Shown here: positions 1-7,410 of the stretch, piece by piece
Position numbering within the stretch: the first letter of the stretch is position 1
Layout of the letters: each line of letters opens with the position of its first letter
Assembly: GCF_001514145.1 (NCBI RefSeq)
Contig: NZ_KQ948663.1
Span: forward strand, 226,438-290,437
From: Streptomyces canus
GTDB lineage: Bacteria > Actinomycetota > Actinomycetes > Streptomycetales > Streptomycetaceae
Reading direction: 5' to 3'
DNA length: 64,000 nt
The notes under the pieces: generated by a model
Databases searched by the model: none
What the model saw: only the letters and a program-made list of their open reading frames with translations
What the model was told of the DNA's origin: nothing
Translations under genes and position numbers: made by a program

Positions 1-1020
1 GTCACCGTCGCGGTCCTGGACACCGGCGTCGAGAACGACCACCCCGACCTCGTCGGCAACGTCCTCACCGGCAAGGACATGATCGGATTCGGCGCCGTGC
101 GAGGGCAGCGGCCCTGGGCGCGGCACGGCACCGCCATGGCCGGCATCATCGCCGGTCACGGACACGGCGTGGGCAACGGCGACGGAGTCATGGGCATCGC
201 CCCCGAGGCCAAGATCCTCCCCGTCCGCGTGATCCTGGAGGACGGCGACCCGGCCCGCTCCAAGGCCCGCAACACCCGCGGCAACGCCCTGGCCGAGGGC
301 ATCCGCTGGGCCGCCGACCACGGAGCCGACGTCATCAACCTCTCCCTCGGCGACGACTCCGCCTCCGCGCACCCCGAGGCCGGTGAGGACGACGCCGTCC
401 AGTACGCCCTCCAGAAGGGCGCCGTCGTCGTCGCCTCGGCGGGCAACGGCGGCGAGAAGGGCGACCACATCTCCTACCCGGCCGCCTACCCGGGCGTCAT
501 CGCCGCCACCGCCGTCGACAAGTTCGGCACCCGCGCCTCCTTCTCCACCCGCCGCTGGTACGCCACGGTCGCGGCCCCCGGCGACGACGTCGTCATCGCC
601 GACCCCGACCACAAGTACTACGAGGGCTGGGGAACCAGCGCGGCCTCCGCGTTCGTCTCGGGCGCGGTCGCCCTCGTCAAGGCCGCCCACCCGGACCTGC
701 CGCCCGCACAGATCAAGAAGCTCCTGGAGGACACGGCCCGCAACGCCCCCTCAGGCGGCCGCGACGACTCCCGCGGCTTCGGCTTCGTCGACCCCTCGGC
801 AGCCCTGAAGGCCGCGGCCCGCCTGAAGCCGCAGGGTCTGCAGCCGGCGTCCTACGGCGAGAAGTACTTCGGCTCCGGCCCCGATGCCGCCACGTCGGGG
901 AGCGACACGGCCAGTTGGGCGGCCCCGCTCGCGGGCGGCGTGGGCGTGGCCCTGCTGATCACCGGGGTGGTCCTGTGGCGCGGCCGCCGGGGCCCCCGCC
1001 GGTCCCACGAGGGCTTCTGA
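1..1020 (+). CDS. Subtilisin-like S8 serine protease, mycosin-like (5' partial)
   Basis: The reading frame is open from the first base, so the N-terminus lies outside the window; 339 residues remain. The S8 triad is visible: Asp in VLDTGVE (window codon 7), His in RHGTAMAGIIAG (codon 42) and Ser in GTSAASAFVSG (codon 213). After the catalytic domain comes a short linker, then a membrane segment (roughly window residues 305-325, LAGGVGVALLITGVVLW) and a basic RGRRGPRR tail. This protease-plus-C-terminal-anchor layout is that of type VII secretion-associated mycosins, which act on the outer membrane face. No ESX gene is in view, so the mycosin label rests on architecture alone; a general membrane-anchored subtilase is the alternative. 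Confidence 0.8.
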   Translation, partial: VTVAVLDTGVENDHPDLVGNVLTGKDMIGFGAVRGQRPWARHGTAMAGIIAGHGHGVGNGDGVMGIAPEAKILPVRVILEDGDPARSKARNTRGNALAEGIRWAADHGADVINLSLGDDSASAHPEAGEDDAVQYALQKGAVVVASAGNGGEKGDHISYPAAYPGVIAATAVDKFGTRASFSTRRWYATVAAPGDDVVIADPDHKYYEGWGTSAASAFVSGAVALVKAAHPDLPPAQIKKLLEDTARNAPSGGRDDSRGFGFVDPSAALKAAARLKPQGLQPASYGEKYFGSGPDAATSGSDTASWAAPLAGGVGVALLITGVVLWRGRRGPRRSHEGF

Positions 1021-1033
1021 GCGGGGCGAAGCC

Positions 1034-2032
1034 TCAACGGGCCGCCGCACCCGTGGCGTTCGCCGACGCGGATGCCGAGGCATCCGCTCCCGTGAACACC
1101 GACACCGCCGCCTGCGCCGCCGCCTCCACCAGCGAGATCCCCTTCGCCTGGGTGGAGCTCCCCTTCGAGAGCACGGCCACCAGATACGCGTGGCCGTCCG
1201 CCGTCACCCGCCCGATGCTGTTGACGTCCCACAGCCCGGTCGTGCTGCGCGGCAGCCACCCGTTCTTCAGCGCCCACCCGGAGCCGTCGGCCGCCGCCGA
1301 CACCCCCCACTGCTGGTCGGCCTCTATCCGGCCCATGAGCCCCTGAAGGTACGACCGCGAGGTCTCGCTCAGCTCCGAGTCGTCCCCGAACACCTGCTGC
1401 AGCAGGGTGAGCTGGTCGGCCGCCGTGGTCTGGGTCAGCCCCCACAGCGCCCCCTCGCCGGCCGCCGTGCCGGTCAGCCCGAACTTCTTGTTGGCGGCGT
1501 CCAGCCCGGAGGCCTTCCCGATGATGTCCCACAGCGCCGACGCCGAGGTGTTGTCGCTGTTCTCGATCATCGTGGTGGCGTACGCCTTCTCCCCCGCGCT
1601 GAGCCGCGTGCCCGCCTCCTGGTGCTGCAGCAGCAGCGCCGCCAGGATGTCGACCTTCACGATGCTCGCCGTGTCGAAGGCGCCGTCGCCGTGAACCGCG
1701 CTGTCGCCCGACTCCAGGGCGAGCACCGCGGCCGAGACCTTCTCGTCGCCCGTCGCGCCCACCGCCTTCATGGCGTCGGACAGCCGCTCGTCGAGATCCA
1801 CCACCGGCTCCGTCACAGCCGCCGCCTCCTCAGTCGTGGCCGCCGGGGAGGACGAGAACGACGGCATCGGCGCCGACGATACGGTGCCGCCCCCGGAGTG
1901 CGCCTGCGCCTTCACGTACACGGTCCCCCCGGCCGTGACGCCGGCGATGGCGACGCAGGCGAGCGCGGTGTACATCAAAGGCCGCAAGGGGAGCCTGCGG
2001 ACGCGGCGGCCGGTGGCTCTGGAGGACTCCAT
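1034..2032 (-). CDS. Membrane-anchored serine hydrolase, class A beta-lactamase-like fold
   Basis: 332 residues. A basic N-terminus (ATGRRVRRLPLRPL) is followed by one hydrophobic segment near residues 18-38, then a Ser/Gly-rich linker, giving a signal-anchor or secreted topology. The catalytic region contains SIVK (SxxK, nucleophile Ser plus Lys) inside DTASIVKVD, and SDN inside IENSDNTSASAL, both at the spacing expected of penicillin-recognising serine hydrolases. A KNGW stretch sits where the KTG box would be. The role is probably cell-wall or D-amino-acid-containing substrate hydrolysis rather than proven beta-lactam resistance. It converges tail-to-tail on the S8 protease, with only 13 bases between the stops. 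Confidence 0.75.
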   Translation of the reverse strand: MESSRATGRRVRRLPLRPLMYTALACVAIAGVTAGGTVYVKAQAHSGGGTVSSAPMPSFSSSPAATTEEAAAVTEPVVDLDERLSDAMKAVGATGDEKVSAAVLALESGDSAVHGDGAFDTASIVKVDILAALLLQHQEAGTRLSAGEKAYATTMIENSDNTSASALWDIIGKASGLDAANKKFGLTGTAAGEGALWGLTQTTAADQLTLLQQVFGDDSELSETSRSYLQGLMGRIEADQQWGVSAAADGSGWALKNGWLPRSTTGLWDVNSIGRVTADGHAYLVAVLSKGSSTQAKGISLVEAAAQAAVSVFTGADASASASANATGAAAR

Positions 2033-2103
2033 GCCGCCGATGCTCCGGCCGCCGACTGTGCGGGCCGTTAGACGGACGTTAGAGCTGTGTCAGCGAACTC
2101 TGA

Positions 2104-2127
2104 GAAACCCGTGAAAGCGGTCACGGG
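2104..2127 (+). other. Overlapping inverted repeats in the divergent spacer before the SseB-family gene
   Basis: Two nested pairings are possible: GAAACCCG (2104-2111) with CGGGTTTC (2128-2135), and CCCGTGA (2108-2114) with TCACGGG (2121-2127). They lie between the divergent serine hydrolase and SseB-family genes, upstream of a TAGGGT -10-like element (2168-2173). They could be an operator or a structured element; the sequence does not say which. Confidence 0.35.
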
Positions 2128-2182
2128 CGGGTTTCCGGGCCCGCACAACCGCAGCAGCAAGCCCCCTATAGGGTCGGTGACC

Positions 2183-2962
2183 GTGGCGAACAAGAACATT
2201 CCCGACCCCGGCTTCTCCGACGACGACGGCTCCGCCGATCCCCGGCTGAGCGCGGCGCTCGCGGCCTGGGCCGAGGACCGCGCCGCCGTGGGCCCGGTCC
2301 TGGACGCCCTCAAGGGCGCCCGGCTGCTCGTCCCCGTGGTGGCCGTGCTCGGCGAGGTCGAGGAGGACGGTCAAGAGGGGCGCGAAGCTCGTGGGAAGGG
2401 TGGTGGTGGGAGACGGGCGGGCGGGCTGCGCCGCGAGAAGACCAGCGACATGGCCGTCCCCACCCTCAAGGCCGGATCCCGGACCGCCCTGCCGGCCTTC
2501 ACCTCCACCGCGTCGCTGGCCCGCTGGGACCCCGAGGCCCGTCCGGTCGCCGTACCCCTGCACCAGGCGCTGCAGGCCGCCGCGCACGAGAAGGCCGACA
2601 CGGTCGTACTGGATCTGGCGGGGCCGGTTCCCTTCGAGCTGACCGGCTCCGCGTTGCTCGCCCTTGCCGAGGGGCGGACCACCACGGATCCGCTCGCCGA
2701 CCCGGCGGTCGTGGACGCGGTGCGCGCCGTGGTCGCCGACGTGAGTGCGGTGCTGCGCGCCTACCTCGGTCCGGGCCGGGCCGACGGCACCCTCGCCCTG
2801 GTCTTCGAGCCGGCCGTGCCGCACGACGCCGGCGTCCACGCGGTCGCGCGGCGCCTGGCCGCCGACGAAACACTGAGGGCCCGCCTGGTACGCGGCCTCG
2901 ACCTGGCAGTCCTGCCGGCCGGGGCCACGCCTCCGGGCGAGCCCTTGTACGTACGGGGATGA
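2183..2962 (+). CDS. SseB-family protein
   Basis: About 259 residues from a GTG at 2183; an in-frame GTG at 2177 is equally possible. A TAGGGT -10-like element at 2168-2173 puts transcription start almost on these codons, so the mRNA may be leaderless, and there is no Shine-Dalgarno. The body (ANKNIPDPGF, LLVPVVAVLGEVEE, REKTSDMAVPTL, LPAFTS, ARPVAVPLHQALQAAA, VLDLAGPVPFELTG) is the SseB N-terminal domain typical of Streptomyces. Function in actinomycetes is unknown. After GEVEED there is an unusual basic, Gly-rich stretch of about 20 residues (QEGREARGKGGGGRRAG, near 2370-2425) before the conserved LRREKTSDMA resumes. Confidence 0.75.
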   Translation: MANKNIPDPGFSDDDGSADPRLSAALAAWAEDRAAVGPVLDALKGARLLVPVVAVLGEVEEDGQEGREARGKGGGGRRAGGLRREKTSDMAVPTLKAGSRTALPAFTSTASLARWDPEARPVAVPLHQALQAAAHEKADTVVLDLAGPVPFELTGSALLALAEGRTTTDPLADPAVVDAVRAVVADVSAVLRAYLGPGRADGTLALVFEPAVPHDAGVHAVARRLAADETLRARLVRGLDLAVLPAGATPPGEPLYVRG

Positions 2963-2963
2963 G

Positions 2964-3338
2964 CTAGCCGTAGATCGGCCCTGTGTACTTCTCGCCGGGG
3001 CCCTGGCCCGGCTCGTCCGGGACCAGGGACGCCTCGCGGAAGGCCAGCTGGAGGGACTTCAGGCCGTCCCGCAGCGGGGCCGCGTGGAAGGAGCTGATCT
3101 CCGTCGCGCTCCCGTCCAGCAGACCGGCGAGGGCGTGGATCAGCTTGCGGGCCTCGTCCAGGTCCTTGTACTTGTCGCCCTCCTCGGTCAGACCGAGCTT
3201 CACCGCGGCGGCGCTCATCAGATTGACGGCGACCGTCACGATCACCTCGACTGCGGGGACCTCGGCGATGTCGCGGGTCATCTCGTCGAAGTCGGGGGAG
3301 CCGGGAGCGTCGGAGGACGCGGGAGGGGTGTCACTCAT
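2964..3338 (-). CDS. DUF1844 domain protein
   Basis: 124 residues from ATG 3338; an in-frame GTG at 3347 adds three residues, and its GGGGG may instead serve as the ribosome site for the ATG. The sequence has the DUF1844 core (VPAVEVIVTVAVNLMSAAAVKLGL, then DLDEARKLIHALAGLLDG), a small helical family of unknown function often encoded beside infC in actinomycetes. No signal peptide or membrane helix is seen. It is transcribed away from infC and ends 1 base from the convergent SseB-family stop. Confidence 0.8.
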   Translation of the reverse strand: MSDTPPASSDAPGSPDFDEMTRDIAEVPAVEVIVTVAVNLMSAAAVKLGLTEEGDKYKDLDEARKLIHALAGLLDGSATEISSFHAAPLRDGLKSLQLAFREASLVPDEPGQGPGEKYTGPIYG

Positions 3339-3399
3339 GGCCCCCACGATAGGGCCCGGCGCACGTCGGTTCGCACCACCCCCGGGTTGCTGCTAACCT

Positions 3400-3695
3400 T
3401 GTGTAACGACCGGCTGGACATTCGCGTGTCCGGCCCACAAGTGGAGGCTCCGAACTCCCACCCGGCCATCCCCTGGGACGGCGGGTCACCCCGGTCAGGC
3501 GGCCACCATCGTTCCGTACGGACGATGGAGTCGCCCGAAAGTGCGCCCCGCGTCATCGTGGCGGTGCTCCGGCAGTGTTGGAGCCCCGTCTGTGATCCGC
3601 CGGGGCATTTTTTGTTCCTCGGTGCGGTTAGGTCTGACAAAAGACATACGCGGCTGTCCGCCAGACCGCCGTGTGGTGCTAACCGAGGAGGATCC
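3400..3695 (+). promoter_or_regulatory. Long 5' leader of infC with hairpins and an intrinsic-terminator-like attenuator
   Basis: About 300 bases without a gene precede infC. They contain a hairpin, CCATCGT ... ACGATGG (about 3507-3530), then a rho-independent-terminator-like element: GCCCCG (3583-3588), a 12-base loop, CGGGGC (3601-3606), then A and six T (3608-3613). A U-tract terminator upstream of a translation gene is rare in Streptomyces and suggests transcription attenuation of infC-rpmI-rplT. In other phyla L20 or IF3 regulates this operon through leader RNA; whether this leader binds either is unknown. Confidence 0.55.
3583..3613 (+). terminator. Intrinsic terminator/attenuator in the infC leader
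   Basis: A 6-bp G+C-only stem (GCCCCG/CGGGGC) is followed by a run of six T. It lies 83 bases before the infC start and after the divergent DUF1844 gene, so its only obvious target is the infC transcript. Confidence 0.6.
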
Positions 3696-4367
3696 ATCAG
3701 CGCCGAGCCCCGCATCAACGACCGGATTCGCGTTCCCGAGGTGCGACTTGTCGGTCCCAGTGGCGAGCAGGTGGGCATCGTCCCCCTGGCCAAGGCACTG
3801 GAGCTTGCGCAGGAGTACGACCTGGACCTGGTCGAGGTCGCGGCGAACGCCCGTCCGCCCGTGTGCAAGCTCATGGACTACGGGAAGTTCAAGTACGAGT
3901 CGGCCATGAAGGCCCGTGAGGCGCGCAAGAACCAGGCGCACACGGTCATCAAGGAGATGAAGCTCCGGCCGAAGATCGACCCGCACGACTATGACACCAA
4001 GAAGGGTCACGTCGTCCGGTTCCTCAAGCAGGGCGACAAGGTCAAGATCACGATCATGTTCCGTGGTCGCGAGCAGTCCCGGCCCGAACTGGGCTACCGA
4101 CTGCTGCAGCGTCTCGCGGAGGACGTCCAGGACCTCGGCTTCATCGAGTCGAATCCGAAGCAGGACGGCCGAAACATGATCATGGTTCTCGGTCCGCACA
4201 AGAAGAAGACCGAGGCGATGGCCGAGGCCCGCCAGGCGCAGGAAGCCCGCAAGGCAGACGCGAAGGCCAACCCCGGCAAGTCGCAGAACGCCGCGGAGGG
4301 CGACCACGTCGAGGACGAGGCCGAGGTCGAGGTCGAGGCCCCGGCAGAGGCTTCCGCCGAGGCGTGA
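3696..4367 (+). CDS. infC: Translation initiation factor IF-3, apparent AUC start
   Basis: 223 residues counted from ATC 3696 (ISAEPRINDRIRVPEVRL). IF-3 binds the 30S subunit and checks start-codon and initiator tRNA pairing. The IF3 N-domain (INDRIRVPEVRLVGPSGEQ, KLMDYGKFKYE) and C-domain (TVIKEMKLRPKIDPHDYDTK, MFRGREQSRPELG) are complete, plus a charged Ala/Glu-rich tail of about 40 residues. No ATG, GTG or TTG fits the expected N-terminus. A strong GAGGAGG at 3685-3691 lies 4 bases before ATC. Non-AUG starts on infC are known to let IF-3 repress its own translation (AUU in E. coli), so autoregulation is likely here. First gene of infC-rpmI-rplT. Confidence 0.93.
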   Translation: MSAEPRINDRIRVPEVRLVGPSGEQVGIVPLAKALELAQEYDLDLVEVAANARPPVCKLMDYGKFKYESAMKAREARKNQAHTVIKEMKLRPKIDPHDYDTKKGHVVRFLKQGDKVKITIMFRGREQSRPELGYRLLQRLAEDVQDLGFIESNPKQDGRNMIMVLGPHKKKTEAMAEARQAQEARKADAKANPGKSQNAAEGDHVEDEAEVEVEAPAEASAEA

Positions 4368-4477
4368 CCCCGGGGGACGCGAGTCCCCAGGACACAAACC
4401 GATACAAGAGCGACGCTCACCGTGCCCGGTTTCAGGACCGGGCACCGGAGCGCCACCGACGAGGAGAGAACGGCGCT

Positions 4478-4672
4478 ATGCCGAAGAACAAGACGCACAG
4501 CGGTTCCAGCAAGCGCTTCAAGATCACCGGCTCCGGCAAGGTGCTCCGCGAGCGCGCCGGCAAGCGCCACTACCTCGAGCACAAGACGTCGCGCCTGACG
4601 CGGCGCCTCACCGGCAACGCCGAGATGGCCCCGGGCGACGCCAAGAAGATCAAGAAGCTTCTCGGCAAGTGA
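4478..4672 (+). CDS. rpmI: 50S ribosomal protein L35
   Basis: 64 residues starting MPKNKTHSGSSKRFKITGSGK and ending KKIKKLLGK, the full L35 length and very basic. GAGGAGAG at 4460-4467 is the ribosome binding site. It lies 110 bases after infC and 101 before rplT, in the usual infC-rpmI-rplT order, so it is co-transcribed with them. Confidence 0.97.
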   Translation: MPKNKTHSGSSKRFKITGSGKVLRERAGKRHYLEHKTSRLTRRLTGNAEMAPGDAKKIKKLLGK

Positions 4673-4773
4673 CGTACCCGGCGCCTTCACCGAGCGCCGT
4701 ACGTCTGGACCGGGACCCCATCGATACCGGGCCGTGTGAGTCCAACCACGGCCCCGCTACAAGGAGTTAACAA

Positions 4774-5157
4774 GTGGCACGCGTCAAGCGGGCAGTCAAC
4801 GCCCACAAGAAGCGCCGGGCGATCCTCGAGGCGGCCTCCGGCTACCGCGGTCAGCGTTCGCGCCTGTACCGCAAGGCCAAGGAGCAGGTCACCCACTCGC
4901 TGGTCTACAACTACAACGACCGCAAGAAGCGCAAGGGCGACTTCCGTCGGCTGTGGATCCAGCGCATCAACGCCGCTGCCCGCGCCAACGGCATCACGTA
5001 CAACCGCTTCATCCAGGGTCTGAACGCGGCGAACATCGAGGTCGACCGCAAGATCCTGGCCGAGCTGGCCGTCAACGACGCGCCGGCGTTCGCCGCGCTC
5101 GTCGAGGTCGCGCAGAAGGCTCTGCCGGCGGACGTGAACGCGCCCAAGGCCGCGTGA
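4774..5157 (+). CDS. rplT: 50S ribosomal protein L20
   Basis: 127 residues from GTG 4774 (ARVKRAVNAHKKRR), preceded by AAGGAG. The conserved L20 sequence is complete (SGYRGQRSRLYRKAKEQV, NYNDRKKRKGDFRRLWIQRINAA, NRFIQGLNAANIEVDRKILAELAVND). L20 is an early 23S rRNA assembly protein and, in other bacteria, represses this operon by binding its mRNA. Last gene of the operon; a strong terminator hairpin follows. Confidence 0.97.
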   Translation: MARVKRAVNAHKKRRAILEAASGYRGQRSRLYRKAKEQVTHSLVYNYNDRKKRKGDFRRLWIQRINAAARANGITYNRFIQGLNAANIEVDRKILAELAVNDAPAFAALVEVAQKALPADVNAPKAA

Positions 5158-5190
5158 CGCTGCGCCGGCCCTAGGCCGACGTGACTGTGT

Positions 5191-5220
5191 GGACCCGCAG
5201 GCAGTGATGCCTGCGGGTCC
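5191..5220 (+). terminator. Terminator of infC-rpmI-rplT
   Basis: A perfect 13-bp inverted repeat, GGACCCGCAGGCA (5191-5203) and its complement (5208-5220), closes on a GTGA tetraloop of the GNRA class. It starts 33 bases after the rplT stop and is followed by a short pyrimidine-rich stretch. Confidence 0.85.
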
Positions 5221-5244
5221 GCTGTTTCCGGAACACATCCGAAG

Positions 5245-6099
5245 GTGAAGAGCATGCCCCCCGTCACCCCCGAGCTCATCTCCCCCCGTTCCCCCCGGGT
5301 GTCCGCCGCGCGGCGGCTCGCCAAGCGGAACTTCCGGGGCAAGGAGCGGCTGTTCCTGGCCGAGGGGCCGCAGGCGGTGCGGGAGGCCTCCGGGCACGGT
5401 CTGGTGGAGCTGTTCGCCACCGTGGAGGCGGCGGAACGGTACGCCGACATCGTCGGAGAGGCCCGCGCCGTAGGGGCCCGTGTGCACCTCGCCGCCGAGG
5501 ACGTCATCGCCGACATCTCGACGACCGTCACCCCGCAGGGCCTCGTCGGGATCTGCCGGTTCCTCGACACCCCCTTCGAAGAGATCCTCGCCGCCCGGCC
5601 CCGACTCGTCGCCGTGCTCGCCAACGTGCGGGATCCCGGGAACGCCGGCACCGTACTGCGGTGCGCCGACGCGGCCGGTGCCGAGGCCGTCGTACTGACC
5701 GACGCGTCCGTCGATCTCTACAACCCCAAGGCCGTACGGGCCTCCGTGGGCTCCCTCTTCCACCTGCCCGTCGCCGTCGGTGTGCCCGTGGAGGAGGCCG
5801 TCGAGGGGCTCAGGAGGGCCGGTGTGCGGATCCTCGCCGCCGACGGCGCCGGGACCGACGACCTCGACGCCGAGCTCGACCAGGGCACCATGGGCGGGCC
5901 GACCGCCTGGGTGTTCGGCAACGAGGCATGGGGGCTTCCGGAGGAGACCCGCGCACTCGCGGACGCCGTGGTGCGCGTCCCGATCCACGGGAAGGCCGAG
6001 AGCCTGAACCTCGCCACCGCGGCCGCCGTATGTCTCTATGCGTCAGCCCGTGCACAGCGCGCCCCCGGAGGGTGCCGCTCCGTCACCCAGAACCAGTAG
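5245..6099 (+). CDS. TrmH/SpoU-family RNA 2'-O-methyltransferase
   Basis: 284 residues from GTG 5245, or 281 from ATG 5254. It has an N-terminal substrate-binding domain (SAARRLAKRNFRGKERLFLAEGPQAV) and a C-terminal SPOUT knot with the three usual motifs: LANVRDPGNAGTVLRCADAAGA, WVFGNEAWGLPEE and IPIHGKAESLNLATAAAVCLYA-like sequence. Such enzymes methylate ribose 2'-OH groups in 23S rRNA or tRNA using SAM. It follows the ribosomal protein operon but is separated from it by the 5191-5220 terminator, so it probably has its own promoter. The exact target base cannot be read from sequence. Confidence 0.9.
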   Translation: MKSMPPVTPELISPRSPRVSAARRLAKRNFRGKERLFLAEGPQAVREASGHGLVELFATVEAAERYADIVGEARAVGARVHLAAEDVIADISTTVTPQGLVGICRFLDTPFEEILAARPRLVAVLANVRDPGNAGTVLRCADAAGAEAVVLTDASVDLYNPKAVRASVGSLFHLPVAVGVPVEEAVEGLRRAGVRILAADGAGTDDLDAELDQGTMGGPTAWVFGNEAWGLPEETRALADAVVRVPIHGKAESLNLATAAAVCLYASARAQRAPGGCRSVTQNQ

Positions 6100-6147
6100 G
6101 GTGACCAGCTCGGGGGCCCTGCGCCGTCGGAGAGGTGGGGTACGGGG

Positions 6148-7266
6148 ATGAGTGTCGGCACGAGGAGCGCCCACGACGTGTCCGGAGCCTGTGCCGGTGG
6201 TGCCGCCGAGCTCGGCATCGATCCCGACCAGCTGCCCGACGGTCTCGTCGTCGCGGACGAACAGGGCCGTGTGATCTGCTTCAACGCCGCCGCTGCCCGG
6301 ATCACCGCCCTCCCCGCCCAGGACGCCCTCGGACAGCGGCTGGAGAAGGCCCTTCCATTAGAGGACCTCGAGGGACGGCGCTGGTGGCAGCTGACCGATC
6401 CGTACGGCGGCCTCGCCATCCGCAGGCGGCAGCCCGAACGGAATCTGCTGTTGCCGGGCGGCCGTGAGGTCCTCGTCTCCGCGCAGTACGTGCGCACCCG
6501 GCCGACCGGGCCCGTCCACCGTGTCGTCGTCGCCCTCCGGGACACCGAGGCACGCCGCCGCACCGAGCGCAGCCACGCCGAGCTGATCGCCACCGTGGCG
6601 CATGAGCTCAGGTCCCCGCTCACCTCCGTCAAGGGCTTCACCGCGACCCTCCTCGCCAAGTGGGAGCGGTTCACCGACGACCAGAAACGGCTGATGCTGG
6701 AGACCGTCGACGCGGACGCCGACCGGGTCACCCGGCTCATCGCCGAGCTCCTCGACATCTCCCGCATCGACTCCGGGCGCCTGGAGGTCAGGCGCCAGCC
6801 CGTCGACATCGGCGCCGCCGTCGGGCGCCACATCCAGGCCTACGTCGCCGCGGGCCTCGCCGCCGACCGGTTCCTGCTCCGCCTCGAGCAGCCGCTGCCC
6901 GCCCTGTGGGCCGATCCCGACAAGATCGACCAGGTGCTCAGCAACCTGCTGGAAAATGCGGTGCGGCACGGCGAGGGAACCGTCACGATTGACATCACGC
7001 CCTCGGCGTCCCCCCGCGAAGGGGAGGACACCGGCACGTCGGTCACCGTGAGCGACGAGGGCGCCGGCATCCCGGAGGAGTCCATGAACCGCGTCTTCAC
7101 CCGCTTCTGGCGGGGCAGCAAGCGCGGTGGCACCGGCCTCGGGCTCTACATCGTCAAGGGCATCGTCGAAGCCCACGGCGGCACCATCACGGTCGGCCGC
7201 GCCCCCCGGGGCGGCGCCGAGTTCCGATTTACGTTGCCCGTGAGCGCTCCGGCCTATCTCACCTGA
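6148..7266 (+). CDS. Soluble PAS-domain sensor histidine kinase with a TTA codon
   Basis: 372 residues, ATG start after GGAGAGGTGG. Domains: PAS (about 25-125, LPDGLVVADEQGRVICFNAAAARI), HisKA with the phospho-acceptor His152 in HELRSPLTSVKGFTATLL, and HATPase with the N box (LSNLLENAVRHG), G1 (DEGAGIP) and G2 (GTGLGLYIVKGIVEAHGG). No membrane segment is present, so it should sense a cytoplasmic signal or partner. No response regulator is adjacent; it is an orphan kinase. Codon 71 (6358-6360) is TTA, which in Streptomyces needs the bldA tRNA, so translation may be developmentally timed. A TAGGGT (6097-6102) is a possible -10. Confidence 0.9.
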   Translation: MSVGTRSAHDVSGACAGGAAELGIDPDQLPDGLVVADEQGRVICFNAAAARITALPAQDALGQRLEKALPLEDLEGRRWWQLTDPYGGLAIRRRQPERNLLLPGGREVLVSAQYVRTRPTGPVHRVVVALRDTEARRRTERSHAELIATVAHELRSPLTSVKGFTATLLAKWERFTDDQKRLMLETVDADADRVTRLIAELLDISRIDSGRLEVRRQPVDIGAAVGRHIQAYVAAGLAADRFLLRLEQPLPALWADPDKIDQVLSNLLENAVRHGEGTVTIDITPSASPREGEDTGTSVTVSDEGAGIPEESMNRVFTRFWRGSKRGGTGLGLYIVKGIVEAHGGTITVGRAPRGGAEFRFTLPVSAPAYLT

Positions 7267-7410
7267 GATCCGCCCGAGCCGCCCGCGGGCGCATTCGCAT
7301 TCATCAACCCCGTTAGACTCGGCCTTTGGCACCTTTGTGTCCCATGGACGGCCCTCCGAGTGAGTCGGTGACGGGGACCTTCAGCCAGCCAATCGGAAGC
7401 ACGGGAAGAG

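Noticed and set aside
1034..2032. A true beta-lactam resistance enzyme
   Set aside because: SxxK and SDN are present, but the KTG box and Glu166 region are not clear, and a membrane anchor points to a cell-wall role. I kept the broader name.
7267..7410. T-box or Phe leader peptide before pheS
   Set aside because: No T-box sequence, no Phe-rich short ORF and no terminator/antiterminator pair were seen in the 144 bases.
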